A stretch of DNA of 64,000 nt from assembly GCA_965217175.1 (NCBI GenBank), contig OZ244251.1, forward strand, positions 1,674,001 to 1,738,000, read 5' to 3'. Positions 1-7,604 of the stretch are shown one piece after another (the first letter of the stretch is position 1; every line of letters starts with the position of its first letter). The stretch is from Bin87 sp965217175 (GTDB lineage: Bacteria > Chloroflexota > Dehalococcoidia > Lucifugimonadales > UBA3495). The notes under the pieces are model-generated. The model was not told the origin of the DNA. It did not search any database and saw nothing but the letters and a program-made list of their open reading frames with translations. The translations under genes were made by a program, and so were the position numbers.

Positions 1-435
1 GTGCTGCTGAGGTTGAAACACGGCGCTAAAAGTGGGGCATTCGTCGATGAGAACTCCGACCATGATGCCTACCTGTTAACCGGCAACGGGGCTTTGCGCA
101 ACCGCCGTGGAGCGCGAGGGTTCCCCCACCGGTACGACTTGGGGGAAGAATGGCAGGCGTGGACCGGGTTGCCGTTCGTTTTCTCCCGGTGGATGGCCAA
201 GGTGGAGATGGAACGGAGGGATTATGTGGTGGTGGAGGATGCCCTTTTTGTTGGGCAAGAGGACTGGATGAACAACCTGTACAAAGTGACGGGTCCCCGC
301 AACGACCTGCGCATGCTCCCAAGGGAAGTTGTCGAGTACGTCCAGGGGCTCAGGTTCTTCATGGGGGTGCCGGAAGAAAAGGCCATCGCCCTGTTCCAGG
401 AGAAGATCGCGATGCTGGATGATATTTCAGGCTAG
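1..435 (+). CDS. MqnA-like chorismate dehydratase, C-terminal part (5' truncated by window)
   Basis: The reading frame is open from the first base, so only the last 144 residues are visible. They include a YLLTGNGALR segment followed by YDLGEEWQAWTGLPFVFSRW, the hallmark of the MqnA/MqnD periplasmic-binding-like fold (usually YDLGEEW..WTGLPFVFA.W). Family knowledge: MqnA dehydrates chorismate to 3-enolpyruvylbenzoate, the first step of the futalosine route to menaquinone. The tail (EYVQGLRFFMGVPEEKAIALF) also fits MqnA. The true start lies upstream, and GTG at base 1 is probably just an internal valine. A related substrate-binding protein cannot be excluded because the N-terminal half is missing. 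Confidence 0.7.
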   Translation: MLLRLKHGAKSGAFVDENSDHDAYLLTGNGALRNRRGARGFPHRYDLGEEWQAWTGLPFVFSRWMAKVEMERRDYVVVEDALFVGQEDWMNNLYKVTGPRNDLRMLPREVVEYVQGLRFFMGVPEEKAIALFQEKIAMLDDISG

Positions 436-510
436 ATTTCTCCGGTGACATTTTCGCCTCGGTGCGAGCATCGGCGATGAGAAACAGGCTTGGCCGCTGG
501 ATATAATGAC

Positions 511-536
511 GACCTCTCCCATATCCGGGAGAGGTC
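511..536. terminator. Hairpin between convergent genes, probable bidirectional terminator
   Basis: A perfect 10-bp inverted repeat (GACCTCTCCC, 6-nt loop, GGGAGAGGTC) lies between the stop of the MqnA-like gene and the stop of the convergent flavin monooxygenase. There is no clear T-tract. The CCTCTCCC/GGGAGAGG core recurs in the hairpin at 52688-52710, so it may be an interspersed palindromic repeat serving as terminator. Confidence 0.6.
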
Positions 537-564
537 GAATCAATGACGAGGGGATGGACAGGAT

Positions 565-1845
565 TTAGTCGTCTGCCGCCGGGACTGGCACGGGTGGATT
601 TGCCACGTAGGGTTGACTGGTGGCGGGGTCGACCTCGAAGGGGCCGGGCAGATCCAGATCCTTGGCAATCTCTCGGACGGCGGGGAGCACTTCCTGTCCC
701 ATGAGCCGCAGGCTGCGCATGGCGTCGTCGTGGGTCATGGCGCCGTCGCCGTCCCAGAAGAAAATGCTCCCGGGGCGGATGGTTTCCAGGACGTGGCGAA
801 TCTTGGGGATCACGCTGTCGGGTGTGCCCGAGATGATTGTATAGTCTGCGATCTGCTGCTCGTAGGGGCGACCCAAGGCTCCGCCAGGACCGGCGTTTCC
901 GCCGCGGGCAGCGGTGGCTACGGATTGGGTTGGCAGCACCCGGCGACGGGAAGTGAGGCCAGGGAGGTTGAGCAACGCCGGGTTGACGGTACCCTCATTT
1001 CCGGCCAGGAATGGGTTGCTGGGGCCTTGCACGTACTTGCGGGCGGTTGCTTCGGCCAACTCCTCGGTTTCGTCAACGTGGACCTTCCAGAGGTAACCGA
1101 TGTTCTGGGGGCCAGACTCATAGCCCAGCTCAGCAGCAGTGTCGTGGTAAAGCTGGAAGGCCTGCTTGGTGGGTTCCATCTCGGTGGCGAGCATGATGTA
1201 GGGAATCCGCTGCTCTGCCGCCCACATCAGGGAGTCTCGACTGACCACGCCGGGCAGCCAGATGGGAGGATGAGGCTTCTGGTAGGGTTTCACCCAGGGA
1301 TTGACGTGGCGAAACTGGTAGTGCTTGCCTTCCCAGCGGAATGGACCGGGAGTAGTCCACGCCTTGACGATCAGTTCGTGGGCTTCCTTGAACCTTTCCC
1401 AGTTGTAATGGGGTTCGACGTTGTGGGCCACGCTCTCCCTGCCGGTGCCGCGCACCCAGCCGGATACCAGCCGGCCGCGGGAGATCATGTCGATCATGGA
1501 TAGCTGTTCCACCAGCCAAAGCGGGTCGTCCCAGATGGGAATGATGTTTCCCAGCAGAACGATCTTGGCCCGCTTGGTGATGCGGGCAAGGATGGAGGCT
1601 TCCACGTTCATTGCGCCGCCCATACAGAAGGGGGTGCTGTGGTGCTCGTTGAGCATCAGGCCGTCGAAACCCATTTCTTCGGCGTATATCTTCTCATCGA
1701 GGTATCGGTTGTAAAGCGTTGCCCCCAACTCGGAATCGTAAATTTCGTTGCTGACGTTCAGGTCCATAATCGGTTTACCCGTGGCCCCAAAATACCCGGA
1801 CTTTGGGTCCTGGTACGGCCGTTCAGTGAAGTATCCAATGAACAT
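565..1845 (-). CDS. LLM-class flavin-dependent oxidoreductase (luciferase-like monooxygenase)
   Basis: A 426-residue protein of the bacterial luciferase-like superfamily, which uses FMNH2 or F420H2 for oxygenation or hydride transfer. Visible family features are the N-terminal strand with FTERPYQDP, the LNEHHS motif near residue 67, the GRLVSGWVRGTGRE flavin-loop region near 122, and the WEGKHYQF / PYQKPHPPIW stretch common to this superfamily. ATG at 1845 follows GGAGA at good spacing. It lies 57 bp downstream of an alpha/beta hydrolase and behind an aldo/keto reductase, suggesting a small catabolic transcription unit. The substrate is unknown. It is longer than typical F420-type members (about 340-380 residues) because of a loop near residues 275-330. 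Confidence 0.85.
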   Translation of the reverse strand: MFIGYFTERPYQDPKSGYFGATGKPIMDLNVSNEIYDSELGATLYNRYLDEKIYAEEMGFDGLMLNEHHSTPFCMGGAMNVEASILARITKRAKIVLLGNIIPIWDDPLWLVEQLSMIDMISRGRLVSGWVRGTGRESVAHNVEPHYNWERFKEAHELIVKAWTTPGPFRWEGKHYQFRHVNPWVKPYQKPHPPIWLPGVVSRDSLMWAAEQRIPYIMLATEMEPTKQAFQLYHDTAAELGYESGPQNIGYLWKVHVDETEELAEATARKYVQGPSNPFLAGNEGTVNPALLNLPGLTSRRRVLPTQSVATAARGGNAGPGGALGRPYEQQIADYTIISGTPDSVIPKIRHVLETIRPGSIFFWDGDGAMTHDDAMRSLRLMGQEVLPAVREIAKDLDLPGPFEVDPATSQPYVANPPVPVPAADD

Positions 1846-1902
1846 TTTGATTCTCCTTCCGGCTCGTGCTACAAGGCGGATTCTAACATAGCCAGGGAAG
1901 AC

Positions 1903-2703
1903 CTAGGACGACAGAAAGTCCTTCACGAGGCGCACGAAGTCGTCGGTTTTCTCCAACTCCGGGCGATGCCCGCAGTTTTCCAGTATGTCCACGCGGGAGC
2001 CGGGGATAGACTCGTGATACAACTGGCTGGCGCTGACAGGCACGATGTTGTCTTGCCTACCCCATATAATCTGAGTAGGAAGGTTCTTGAGGCGGTGGAG
2101 CAGGTTGGAGAGGCCAGGGTAGTACATGTAAGGGCGCCAGCTCAACCGGCAAGCTTCCTCGCGAGCCACTTCCCACGCTTCGATTAATTCAGCGCTGGGT
2201 TCATCGGGGCAGGCCTGCTGGAATTCGGCGGTGTTTTCCGGGTCATAGAAACCCTCGGTTAGATACTCCGCGGCCACCGCCAGGAACATGTCATAAATCT
2301 CGCCGGTGGGGGGTTTGATCCCGGCCGGACCGACCAGCACCAACTTCTTGAACAGATTGGGAGACATGGATGCCATTTCCGCGGCGAGCCAGCCGCCGAG
2401 GGAAAAACCAAGCAGATTGACCTGCTGAAGTCCCATGTCCTCGATGGCCTCGAGGTACCATCCCGCCAGATCACGCATGTTCATGATCCATTCTTGCCGC
2501 TCGGTTTCACCGAATCCGGGGTGGGAGGGTATGTACAGGGTGTATTCCTGGGCCAGAGCTTCGTGATATCGGTACAAATCATGGTGGCCCAACTCGTCGT
2601 GGAGGATCAGCAGCGGGTCGCCGTTACCTCCACGGGCCAATTGGAGCCGGGCGCCTGCGACGTCCACGAATTCCTGGGTCCATGCTGGTCCGACTGTCGC
2701 CAT
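1903..2703 (-). CDS. Alpha/beta-fold hydrolase
   Basis: A 266-residue alpha/beta hydrolase. The nucleophile elbow is GFSLGG (serine near residue 102), an oxyanion-side HDELGHHD segment follows strand 3, the catalytic histidine is in CGHRPELE near the C-terminus, and the acid is probably in the WGRQDNIVP segment. The frame is open further upstream, but ATG at 2703 has a strong AGGAGG about 9 nt before it and begins a normal domain, so I use it. It probably hydrolyses an ester, lactone or C-C bond for the downstream flavin monooxygenase. The substrate is not identifiable from sequence. Confidence 0.85.
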   Translation of the reverse strand: MATVGPAWTQEFVDVAGARLQLARGGNGDPLLILHDELGHHDLYRYHEALAQEYTLYIPSHPGFGETERQEWIMNMRDLAGWYLEAIEDMGLQQVNLLGFSLGGWLAAEMASMSPNLFKKLVLVGPAGIKPPTGEIYDMFLAVAAEYLTEGFYDPENTAEFQQACPDEPSAELIEAWEVAREEACRLSWRPYMYYPGLSNLLHRLKNLPTQIIWGRQDNIVPVSASQLYHESIPGSRVDILENCGHRPELEKTDDFVRLVKDFLSS

Positions 2704-2937
2704 TTGCCGAGTCCTCCTTTGGAATTGGGCATGTGGAAAGGGGTATGTAAAAAGGGGCGGCCGCTTTGATCTGGGCGACTCATAATAACATGGCGGTGGG
2801 CCAGGGCAGGTGATGCCCAAACAGGTGAGCCTTCGGTTCGCATTGTTCGTCCTGGCGCAACCGCCCTCGACGGGAGGTCCTCCCAAGGGACCACACCGTC
2901 AACCGCGCCACTGGACTCCACACTGAACGACGGTGCG

Positions 2938-3873
2938 CTACTGACCCGCGATGGAGCGAAGGCGGTTTTTGGCATCCTGGAGCAAAGGGGCAGGGAGGGG
3001 TCCTTTCAACGCCGCGTCGACGTTATCTCGCAGGTGGGATGGGTTCAGAGTGCCCACGATGGTCGTATGTGCATCCGGGTTCGAAATAGTAGAGCGAAGC
3101 AGGAACTCGGTGGCGGTCATACCCTGCAACAGGTCGTCCAGTTCAGCCCGGTCCCATAGATCCCATATCTGGGAAGTACCCTGCCCCTCGCCTGGCTGGC
3201 CTCGGGCCACTCCGCCGCGAATGACGATGCCGAGTCCCGCCGAGGCTGCCCGGGCGATTGCTTCGCCGTGTTCCGGTTGCAGAATCGAATACGGTACTTG
3301 CAACACGTCGAATACATCCATCTCGATATGATCGAAGATATTGGGAAGGATGGAAGAGCAGCCGATGTACCGGATCTTCCCCTGGCGTTTGAGGCCCTGC
3401 AGGGTTTCGATGCCGTCTTCGTGTTCCAAAATCTCCCGCGCCGGACTGAAGTGGAATTGGACGATGTCAAGATAATCGGTCTTCATGCGCCGGAGGCTCT
3501 GGTTGACCGCGTCGATGATGCTGTCCCGGCCGTAGTTATGGAACCGTGGCAAGGGGACGCCAAACCTGGTGCGCTCGTCGGGGCTGAACCCGGAGTTGTC
3601 CAGAGGGCACCCGCACTTGCTGGCCAGATAGAATTCAGACCTGCGGTGGGAGATATTGTCGCCGATGTGCTGCTCGGCCACGCCGTAGTCCACAGCCGTG
3701 TCGATGTAATTGATCCCGGCGTCCAGGACGGCGTTGAGGATTTCAGCCGGTTGATGGGGGAACAACTCCCGCCCTACGCCGGCGACCATGCCTCTTAACT
3801 CCAGTGCGCCAAACCCCAGCGTGGTAACTTCCAGACCGGTGCGGCCAAGGATTCGTGTAGGTAGATCAGTCAT
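2938..3873 (-). CDS. Aldo/keto reductase
   Basis: A 311-residue NADPH-dependent AKR of TIM-barrel fold. It begins with the R.LGRTGLEVTTLGFGA signature, and the catalytic tetrad is in place: D58 and Y63 in IDTAVDYG, K86 in ASKCG, H141 in QFHFS. The C-terminal half carries the STISNPDAHTTIVGT cofactor region. It lies 234 bp upstream of the alpha/beta hydrolase on the same strand, so co-transcription is possible but not certain. The physiological carbonyl substrate is unknown. Confidence 0.88.
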   Translation of the reverse strand: MTDLPTRILGRTGLEVTTLGFGALELRGMVAGVGRELFPHQPAEILNAVLDAGINYIDTAVDYGVAEQHIGDNISHRRSEFYLASKCGCPLDNSGFSPDERTRFGVPLPRFHNYGRDSIIDAVNQSLRRMKTDYLDIVQFHFSPAREILEHEDGIETLQGLKRQGKIRYIGCSSILPNIFDHIEMDVFDVLQVPYSILQPEHGEAIARAASAGLGIVIRGGVARGQPGEGQGTSQIWDLWDRAELDDLLQGMTATEFLLRSTISNPDAHTTIVGTLNPSHLRDNVDAALKGPLPAPLLQDAKNRLRSIAGQ

Positions 3874-4013
3874 AGGAGTCGTATGCTAGGTCAGTTTGCC
3901 CGTCCTGTCCATTGATAGGCGGATTGCGCGCGCTTTTTTCCGGGATTACCCATGCCGTGGCCCCTGGTTCGTGTTAAGATTCGGGGTGAAATCTGGCAAC
4001 AACAGGAGTGATC

Positions 4014-4352
4014 ATGGGATCCATACGACTATATTCTGGCGACGATGGCGAATCTCACATTGAAGAGATCGACCCGCCCACCGACCCCGCGTGGAGCCAG
4101 TTGCAAAACGCCAAGGGTATCGTATTCCGGGCGTCGCAACCGGGGTACTTCAGCGATTGGCACGTGGCTCCACGCAGACAATACATAATCACACTGTCGG
4201 GGGAAGCGGAGATTGGGCTCGCCGACGGGACGGTCTACCGACTGGGCGCCGGAGATGTCAACCTTGCTGAAGACATGACGGGCCATGGTCACACGACTCG
4301 GGTCGTGAGCGACGTTCCCAGGGTAACCGCCACGATTCACCTGGACGGTTAG
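4014..4352 (+). CDS. Small single-domain cupin protein
   Basis: A 112-residue protein whose centre matches a cupin: W-H-V-A-P-R-R-Q-Y near residue 44, then TLSGEAEIGLADG, YRLGAGDV and GHGHTTR, equivalent to the two cupin motifs. The first motif has one histidine and QY in place of the usual HxH, so metal binding may be weak or altered. GTG at 4008 overlaps the AGGAG, whereas ATG at 4014 has it at ideal spacing, so I use 4014. It is transcribed away from the divergent aldo/keto reductase. The function is unknown; such proteins are often sensor or isomerase-like. Confidence 0.75.
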   Translation: MGSIRLYSGDDGESHIEEIDPPTDPAWSQLQNAKGIVFRASQPGYFSDWHVAPRRQYIITLSGEAEIGLADGTVYRLGAGDVNLAEDMTGHGHTTRVVSDVPRVTATIHLDG

Positions 4353-4952
4353 TTCAAGGCCCGGCTCCGGTTGCAGTGACTTCTGCGCCGGAGGCGGGCC
4401 TTGACATATTTAGTCAACTCGGGCCCGGTCAAAGGGTGTTTGGTAGCGATATCCCAAGGGGCGGAGTGAGCTCCAACTACAAAATCGGCGCCGTATGACG
4501 AAGCCGGCGGCTGGCGTGATGTTGACCGTCGGCAGGGTTGGGTACAGGGTGTCCGACCGTCTGTCGCGGCGGTGCTTCGTAATGGGCACGCCGTCTTTCG
4601 TGGTTACGACCCGAATCACGTCGGGCATTGAAACTGCTGATGCGATGCGTTGCCAACGGTCTATGGACTGGTAACTGTTCAGAGTTGAAGATAGTATCCT
4701 GCCCCAAACTGTCTTTCCCGCGAACGCGGGAATCTAGGAAGCCCAGGATAAGCAACATTGCGGTTTAAAGACTTCTCTGGATTCCGGCTCAAGGCCGGAA
4801 TGACGGAGTGATATGGAAACAACCCGTCGAGTCTGAACTGTTACATGGACTGTTGATGATAGGTTTAGTGCGGAAAAAGCAGTATACTTTCGAAAAGCGT
4901 GGCTAACGCTTCCTGAGCGGACGATTAAATTATCCTCGGAGGAGATAGTGCT
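4353..4952. other. 600-bp non-coding gap with interspersed repeat
   Basis: No convincing gene is seen here. Open frames on the minus strand (4410-4628, 4477-4758) have no recognisable protein character and no ribosome-binding site. The region contains the two-hairpin repeat at 4711-4805. Near its right end a TATACT hexamer at 4883-4888 may be the -10 element of the beta-propeller gene that starts at 4953, though no good -35 lies 16-18 bp before it. Confidence 0.5.
4711..4805. repeat. Composite interspersed palindromic repeat (two hairpins)
   Basis: Two perfect short hairpins flank a unique core. The first is TTCCCGCG-aa-CGCGGGAA at 4715-4732. The second is ATTCCGGC-tcaag-GCCGGAAT at 4781-4801. 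Flanking GTCTTTC and ATGACGG resemble widespread REP/RUP-like intergenic elements. A degenerate relative (TTTCCGCCGGCGCGGGAAA) occurs at 44191-44217. Confidence 0.65.
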
Positions 4953-5924
4953 ATGGGTAACAACTACAGTATTTGCGTGGGCGCCGTGGGATTCGGCGGC
5001 GGTGTTTGGCACAGCCCAGACGGGGGGGATAACTGGAACCGGATCAGAGACCCGTTCCCACTGGGAAGCCAGGTGAGGGCGTTGGCAGCGTACCCCGACG
5101 ACCCCAGCCGGATACTGGCTGGATCTGATAACGGCATCTATCGCAGTGAAGATAAAGGCGCGACGTGGGAGAAGCTGTGGTCGCCCATGGAGGGTGTTCC
5201 CATCTGGTCGATAGCCATCGACCCACAGGATACACAAACGATTTTTGTGGGCATAAAACCGGCGGCTCTTTACCGCTCCCGGGATGATGGCCAAAGTTGG
5301 ACCCGGTTGTCCGTACAGATGGCCCAGGAATGCCACATAGGGCCTCCCATGGTTACCATGCTGATGGTCGACCCCAAGGATCACCGCACGGTTTGGGCCG
5401 GCGTTGAGGTCGACGGTGTGTACCGCAGCCTGGACGGCGGTGACACCTGGACCCACGTGGAAGGTGGCGTGCACCCTGATATCCACGGCATGGCCATCAG
5501 CCCCGGGGAGCCAAACAAGGTCTTTGCCAGCACTCCACGAGAGATTTTCTCCACCACAGACATGGGTGAAAGCTGGGAGTCGGTGGTTACAACCGACCGT
5601 TTTGTCCTGCCCTACAGCCGAGGCATCGCCATCAAGCCGGACGACCCCAACGTAATTTTCGCGGCGGTAGGCGACACCGCCATCGGCAGCACCGGAGCGA
5701 TCCAGCGTTCCAAGGATGCCGGCAAAACCTGGGAGACGCGGCCGCTTCCAGTGGAACCCAATTCCAACATCTGGTCGATTGCTACCCACCCGGCAGACCC
5801 CGATTTCGTTCTTGCCTCCAGCCTGCTGGGCGAGGTTTACTCCAGCAGCGATGCTGGCGACTCCTGGCAAAAGCTCAAGAGAGAGTTCAGCGAGGTGGGC
5901 GCGATGGCGTGGGTTCCAAACTAA
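4953..5924 (+). CDS. BNR/Asp-box repeat beta-propeller protein
   Basis: A 323-residue protein with at least six Asp-box repeats (S-x-D-x-G-x-x-W): SPDGGDNW, SEDKGATW, SRDDGQSW, SLDGGDTW, TTDMGESW, SKDAGKTW and SSDAGDSW. It forms a sialidase/VPS10-like propeller. No signal peptide or catalytic glycosidase residues are evident, so sialidase activity should not be assumed; this fold is often annotated as an exo-alpha-sialidase or photosystem stability-like protein. ATG at 4953 follows GGAGGAGAT. It is transcribed towards hen1, but a 279-bp repeat-rich gap separates them, so a functional link is doubtful. Confidence 0.85.
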   Translation: MGNNYSICVGAVGFGGGVWHSPDGGDNWNRIRDPFPLGSQVRALAAYPDDPSRILAGSDNGIYRSEDKGATWEKLWSPMEGVPIWSIAIDPQDTQTIFVGIKPAALYRSRDDGQSWTRLSVQMAQECHIGPPMVTMLMVDPKDHRTVWAGVEVDGVYRSLDGGDTWTHVEGGVHPDIHGMAISPGEPNKVFASTPREIFSTTDMGESWESVVTTDRFVLPYSRGIAIKPDDPNVIFAAVGDTAIGSTGAIQRSKDAGKTWETRPLPVEPNSNIWSIATHPADPDFVLASSLLGEVYSSSDAGDSWQKLKREFSEVGAMAWVPN

Positions 5925-6041
5925 GACTTGGAGCAGCGCCGGGCTCGAGAACAACGCGCATCAACAACGTCCGCGATGCCGGGGTGGAAGCACTTTCCAC
6001 TCCGGCACTATTTTCGGCCTACGCCGGCCAGGGAGAAGGGG

Positions 6042-6150
6042 GTCCTTCGACGGGCTCAGGATGAGCCGGAGATTACGGGATTGCCACGTCGCTGCGCTCC
6101 TCGCAACGACAGGAGGGGTTCAGGATGATCCTTCGACGGGCTCAGGATGA
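6042..6150. repeat. Interspersed repeats: two copies of the CTTCGACGGGCTCAGGAT element and one TTGCCACGTCGCTGCG element
   Basis: CCTTCGACGGGCTCAGGATGA occurs at about 6042-6064 and again at 6127-6150. Between them, at 6080-6113, is one copy of the TTGCCACGTCGCTGCG...CTCGCAA.GACAGG family. The same elements recur at 17082, 22044, 26237, 45352, 54021, 60651-61018 and 61676, always between genes. Confidence 0.8.
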
Positions 6151-6203
6151 ACGGGGAACACCATTGCTGTACACCAGCGATTGTCTCAAGTACCATTAAT
6201 GTC

Positions 6204-7604
6204 ATGCTGCTCACCATCTCAACCACCTATAAGCCGGCAACCGACCTGGGATTTTTGCTGCACAAGAATCCCAGCCGATATCAGTCGTTCAACCTTCCAT
6301 TCGGCAGAGCTGACGTTTTTTACCCTGAAGCAGAGCAGGATCGTTGCACTGCAGCACTGCTACTGGATATCGATCCAATCGGCCTGGTGCGTGGCAAACC
6401 CGGTGGGCCTAACACCGGGGCCTGGCTCGAGCAATACGTGAACGACCGGCCCTATGTGGCGTCATCACACCTGAGCGTGGCAATCGCTACTGTGTTCCGG
6501 AGCGCGCTGGCAGGAACCAGCAAGGATCGCCCGACCCTGGCAGACCAGGCCATCCCGCTCGAGGCGAGGATTGAAGTGGCACCTTCCCGCGAAGGTGCGG
6601 ACCTCATCCGGAGTTTGTTCCAGCCTCTGGGCTATAGCGTTGAGGTTCAGGGTCATGAACTGGACGACCGGTTCCCAGAATGGGGAGCCAGCCCGTATTT
6701 CAGCGTGGAACTCGCCTCGGAAGTACGGCTCCGGGATCTTCTGGCGCACCTCTACGTGCTGCTGCCCGTGCTGGACGACGACAAGCACTACTGGGTTGGC
6801 GACGACGAGGTGGACAAGCTGCTGCGCTATGGTGAGGGGTGGCTGAACAACCATCCACAACGGGACCTGATCTCCCGCCGCTACCTGAAGCACCAGCGTG
6901 ACCTTTGGCGTCAGGCGCTGGCACAACTGCTTGACGCGGGTCAGGCCGACCCGAGCGTAACCACCGTGCGATACGGCCAGGAAGAGGAGCAACTGGAAGC
7001 CCCGATCAAGTTGGGTGAACAACGCATCCGGGCCGTGCTGGACACTCTGCGCTCGCTGGGCTCAACTCGTGTGGTCGATCTGGGTTGTGGCGAAGGGAGA
7101 CTGATCAGTGAGCTGCTCAAGGAGCCGGCAATTCGTTCCATCACGGGTGTCGACGTCTCTCACCGGGCGTTGCAAACGGCCCGTGCGCGTCTACATCTGG
7201 ATACCATGCCCAACCAGCAGCGGGAACGCATCAACCTACTGCACGGTTCCCTTACCTACCGGGATAAACGACTTTCCGGTTTTGACGCTGCCATCGCCAT
7301 GGAGGTGATCGAGCACATCGACCCGCTGCGACTCGATGCGTTCGAAGAGGTGGTGTTCGGCTCGGCGAAACCCGGCGCGGTGCTCATCACCACGCCCAAC
7401 GCTGAATACAACGCACTGTTCAAGGGGTTGCCCGCTGGAGAATTCCGGCACCGGGATCACCGATTCGAGTGGACGCGGGAGCAATTCCAGGCATGGTCTC
7501 GCGGCGTCGCCAACCGCCGTAGTTATGAAGTGCGTTTCGACAACATCGGGCCGGAGCATGACACTCTCGGCTCACCGACGCAGCTGGGAGTTTTTACTCG
7601 ATGA
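6204..7604 (+). CDS. hen1: RNA 3'-terminal ribose 2'-O-methyltransferase Hen1
   Basis: A 466-residue bacterial Hen1. The N-terminal half has the conserved ATDLGFLLHKNP and RADVFYPEA motifs of the Hen1 N-terminal domain. The C-terminal half is a SAM methyltransferase with VVDLGCGEGR near residue 290 and the metal-binding set E367, E370, H371 (EVIEH) plus H416/H419 (HRDH). Family knowledge: Hen1 methylates the 2'-OH of the broken 3' end during RNA repair, so that the repaired junction resists the same ribotoxin again. I start at ATG 6204 because family members begin MLLTIST; in-frame ATG 6147 would add 19 unconserved residues. No clear ribosome-binding site is seen. Its stop overlaps the start of pnkp. 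Confidence 0.95.
   Translation: MLLTISTTYKPATDLGFLLHKNPSRYQSFNLPFGRADVFYPEAEQDRCTAALLLDIDPIGLVRGKPGGPNTGAWLEQYVNDRPYVASSHLSVAIATVFRSALAGTSKDRPTLADQAIPLEARIEVAPSREGADLIRSLFQPLGYSVEVQGHELDDRFPEWGASPYFSVELASEVRLRDLLAHLYVLLPVLDDDKHYWVGDDEVDKLLRYGEGWLNNHPQRDLISRRYLKHQRDLWRQALAQLLDAGQADPSVTTVRYGQEEEQLEAPIKLGEQRIRAVLDTLRSLGSTRVVDLGCGEGRLISELLKEPAIRSITGVDVSHRALQTARARLHLDTMPNQQRERINLLHGSLTYRDKRLSGFDAAIAMEVIEHIDPLRLDAFEEVVFGSAKPGAVLITTPNAEYNALFKGLPAGEFRHRDHRFEWTREQFQAWSRGVANRRSYEVRFDNIGPEHDTLGSPTQLGVFTR

Noticed and set aside
4734..5954. A 406-residue minus-strand frame across the Asp-box gene
   Set aside because: Opposite the convincing Asp-box propeller; composition is that of a shadow frame.
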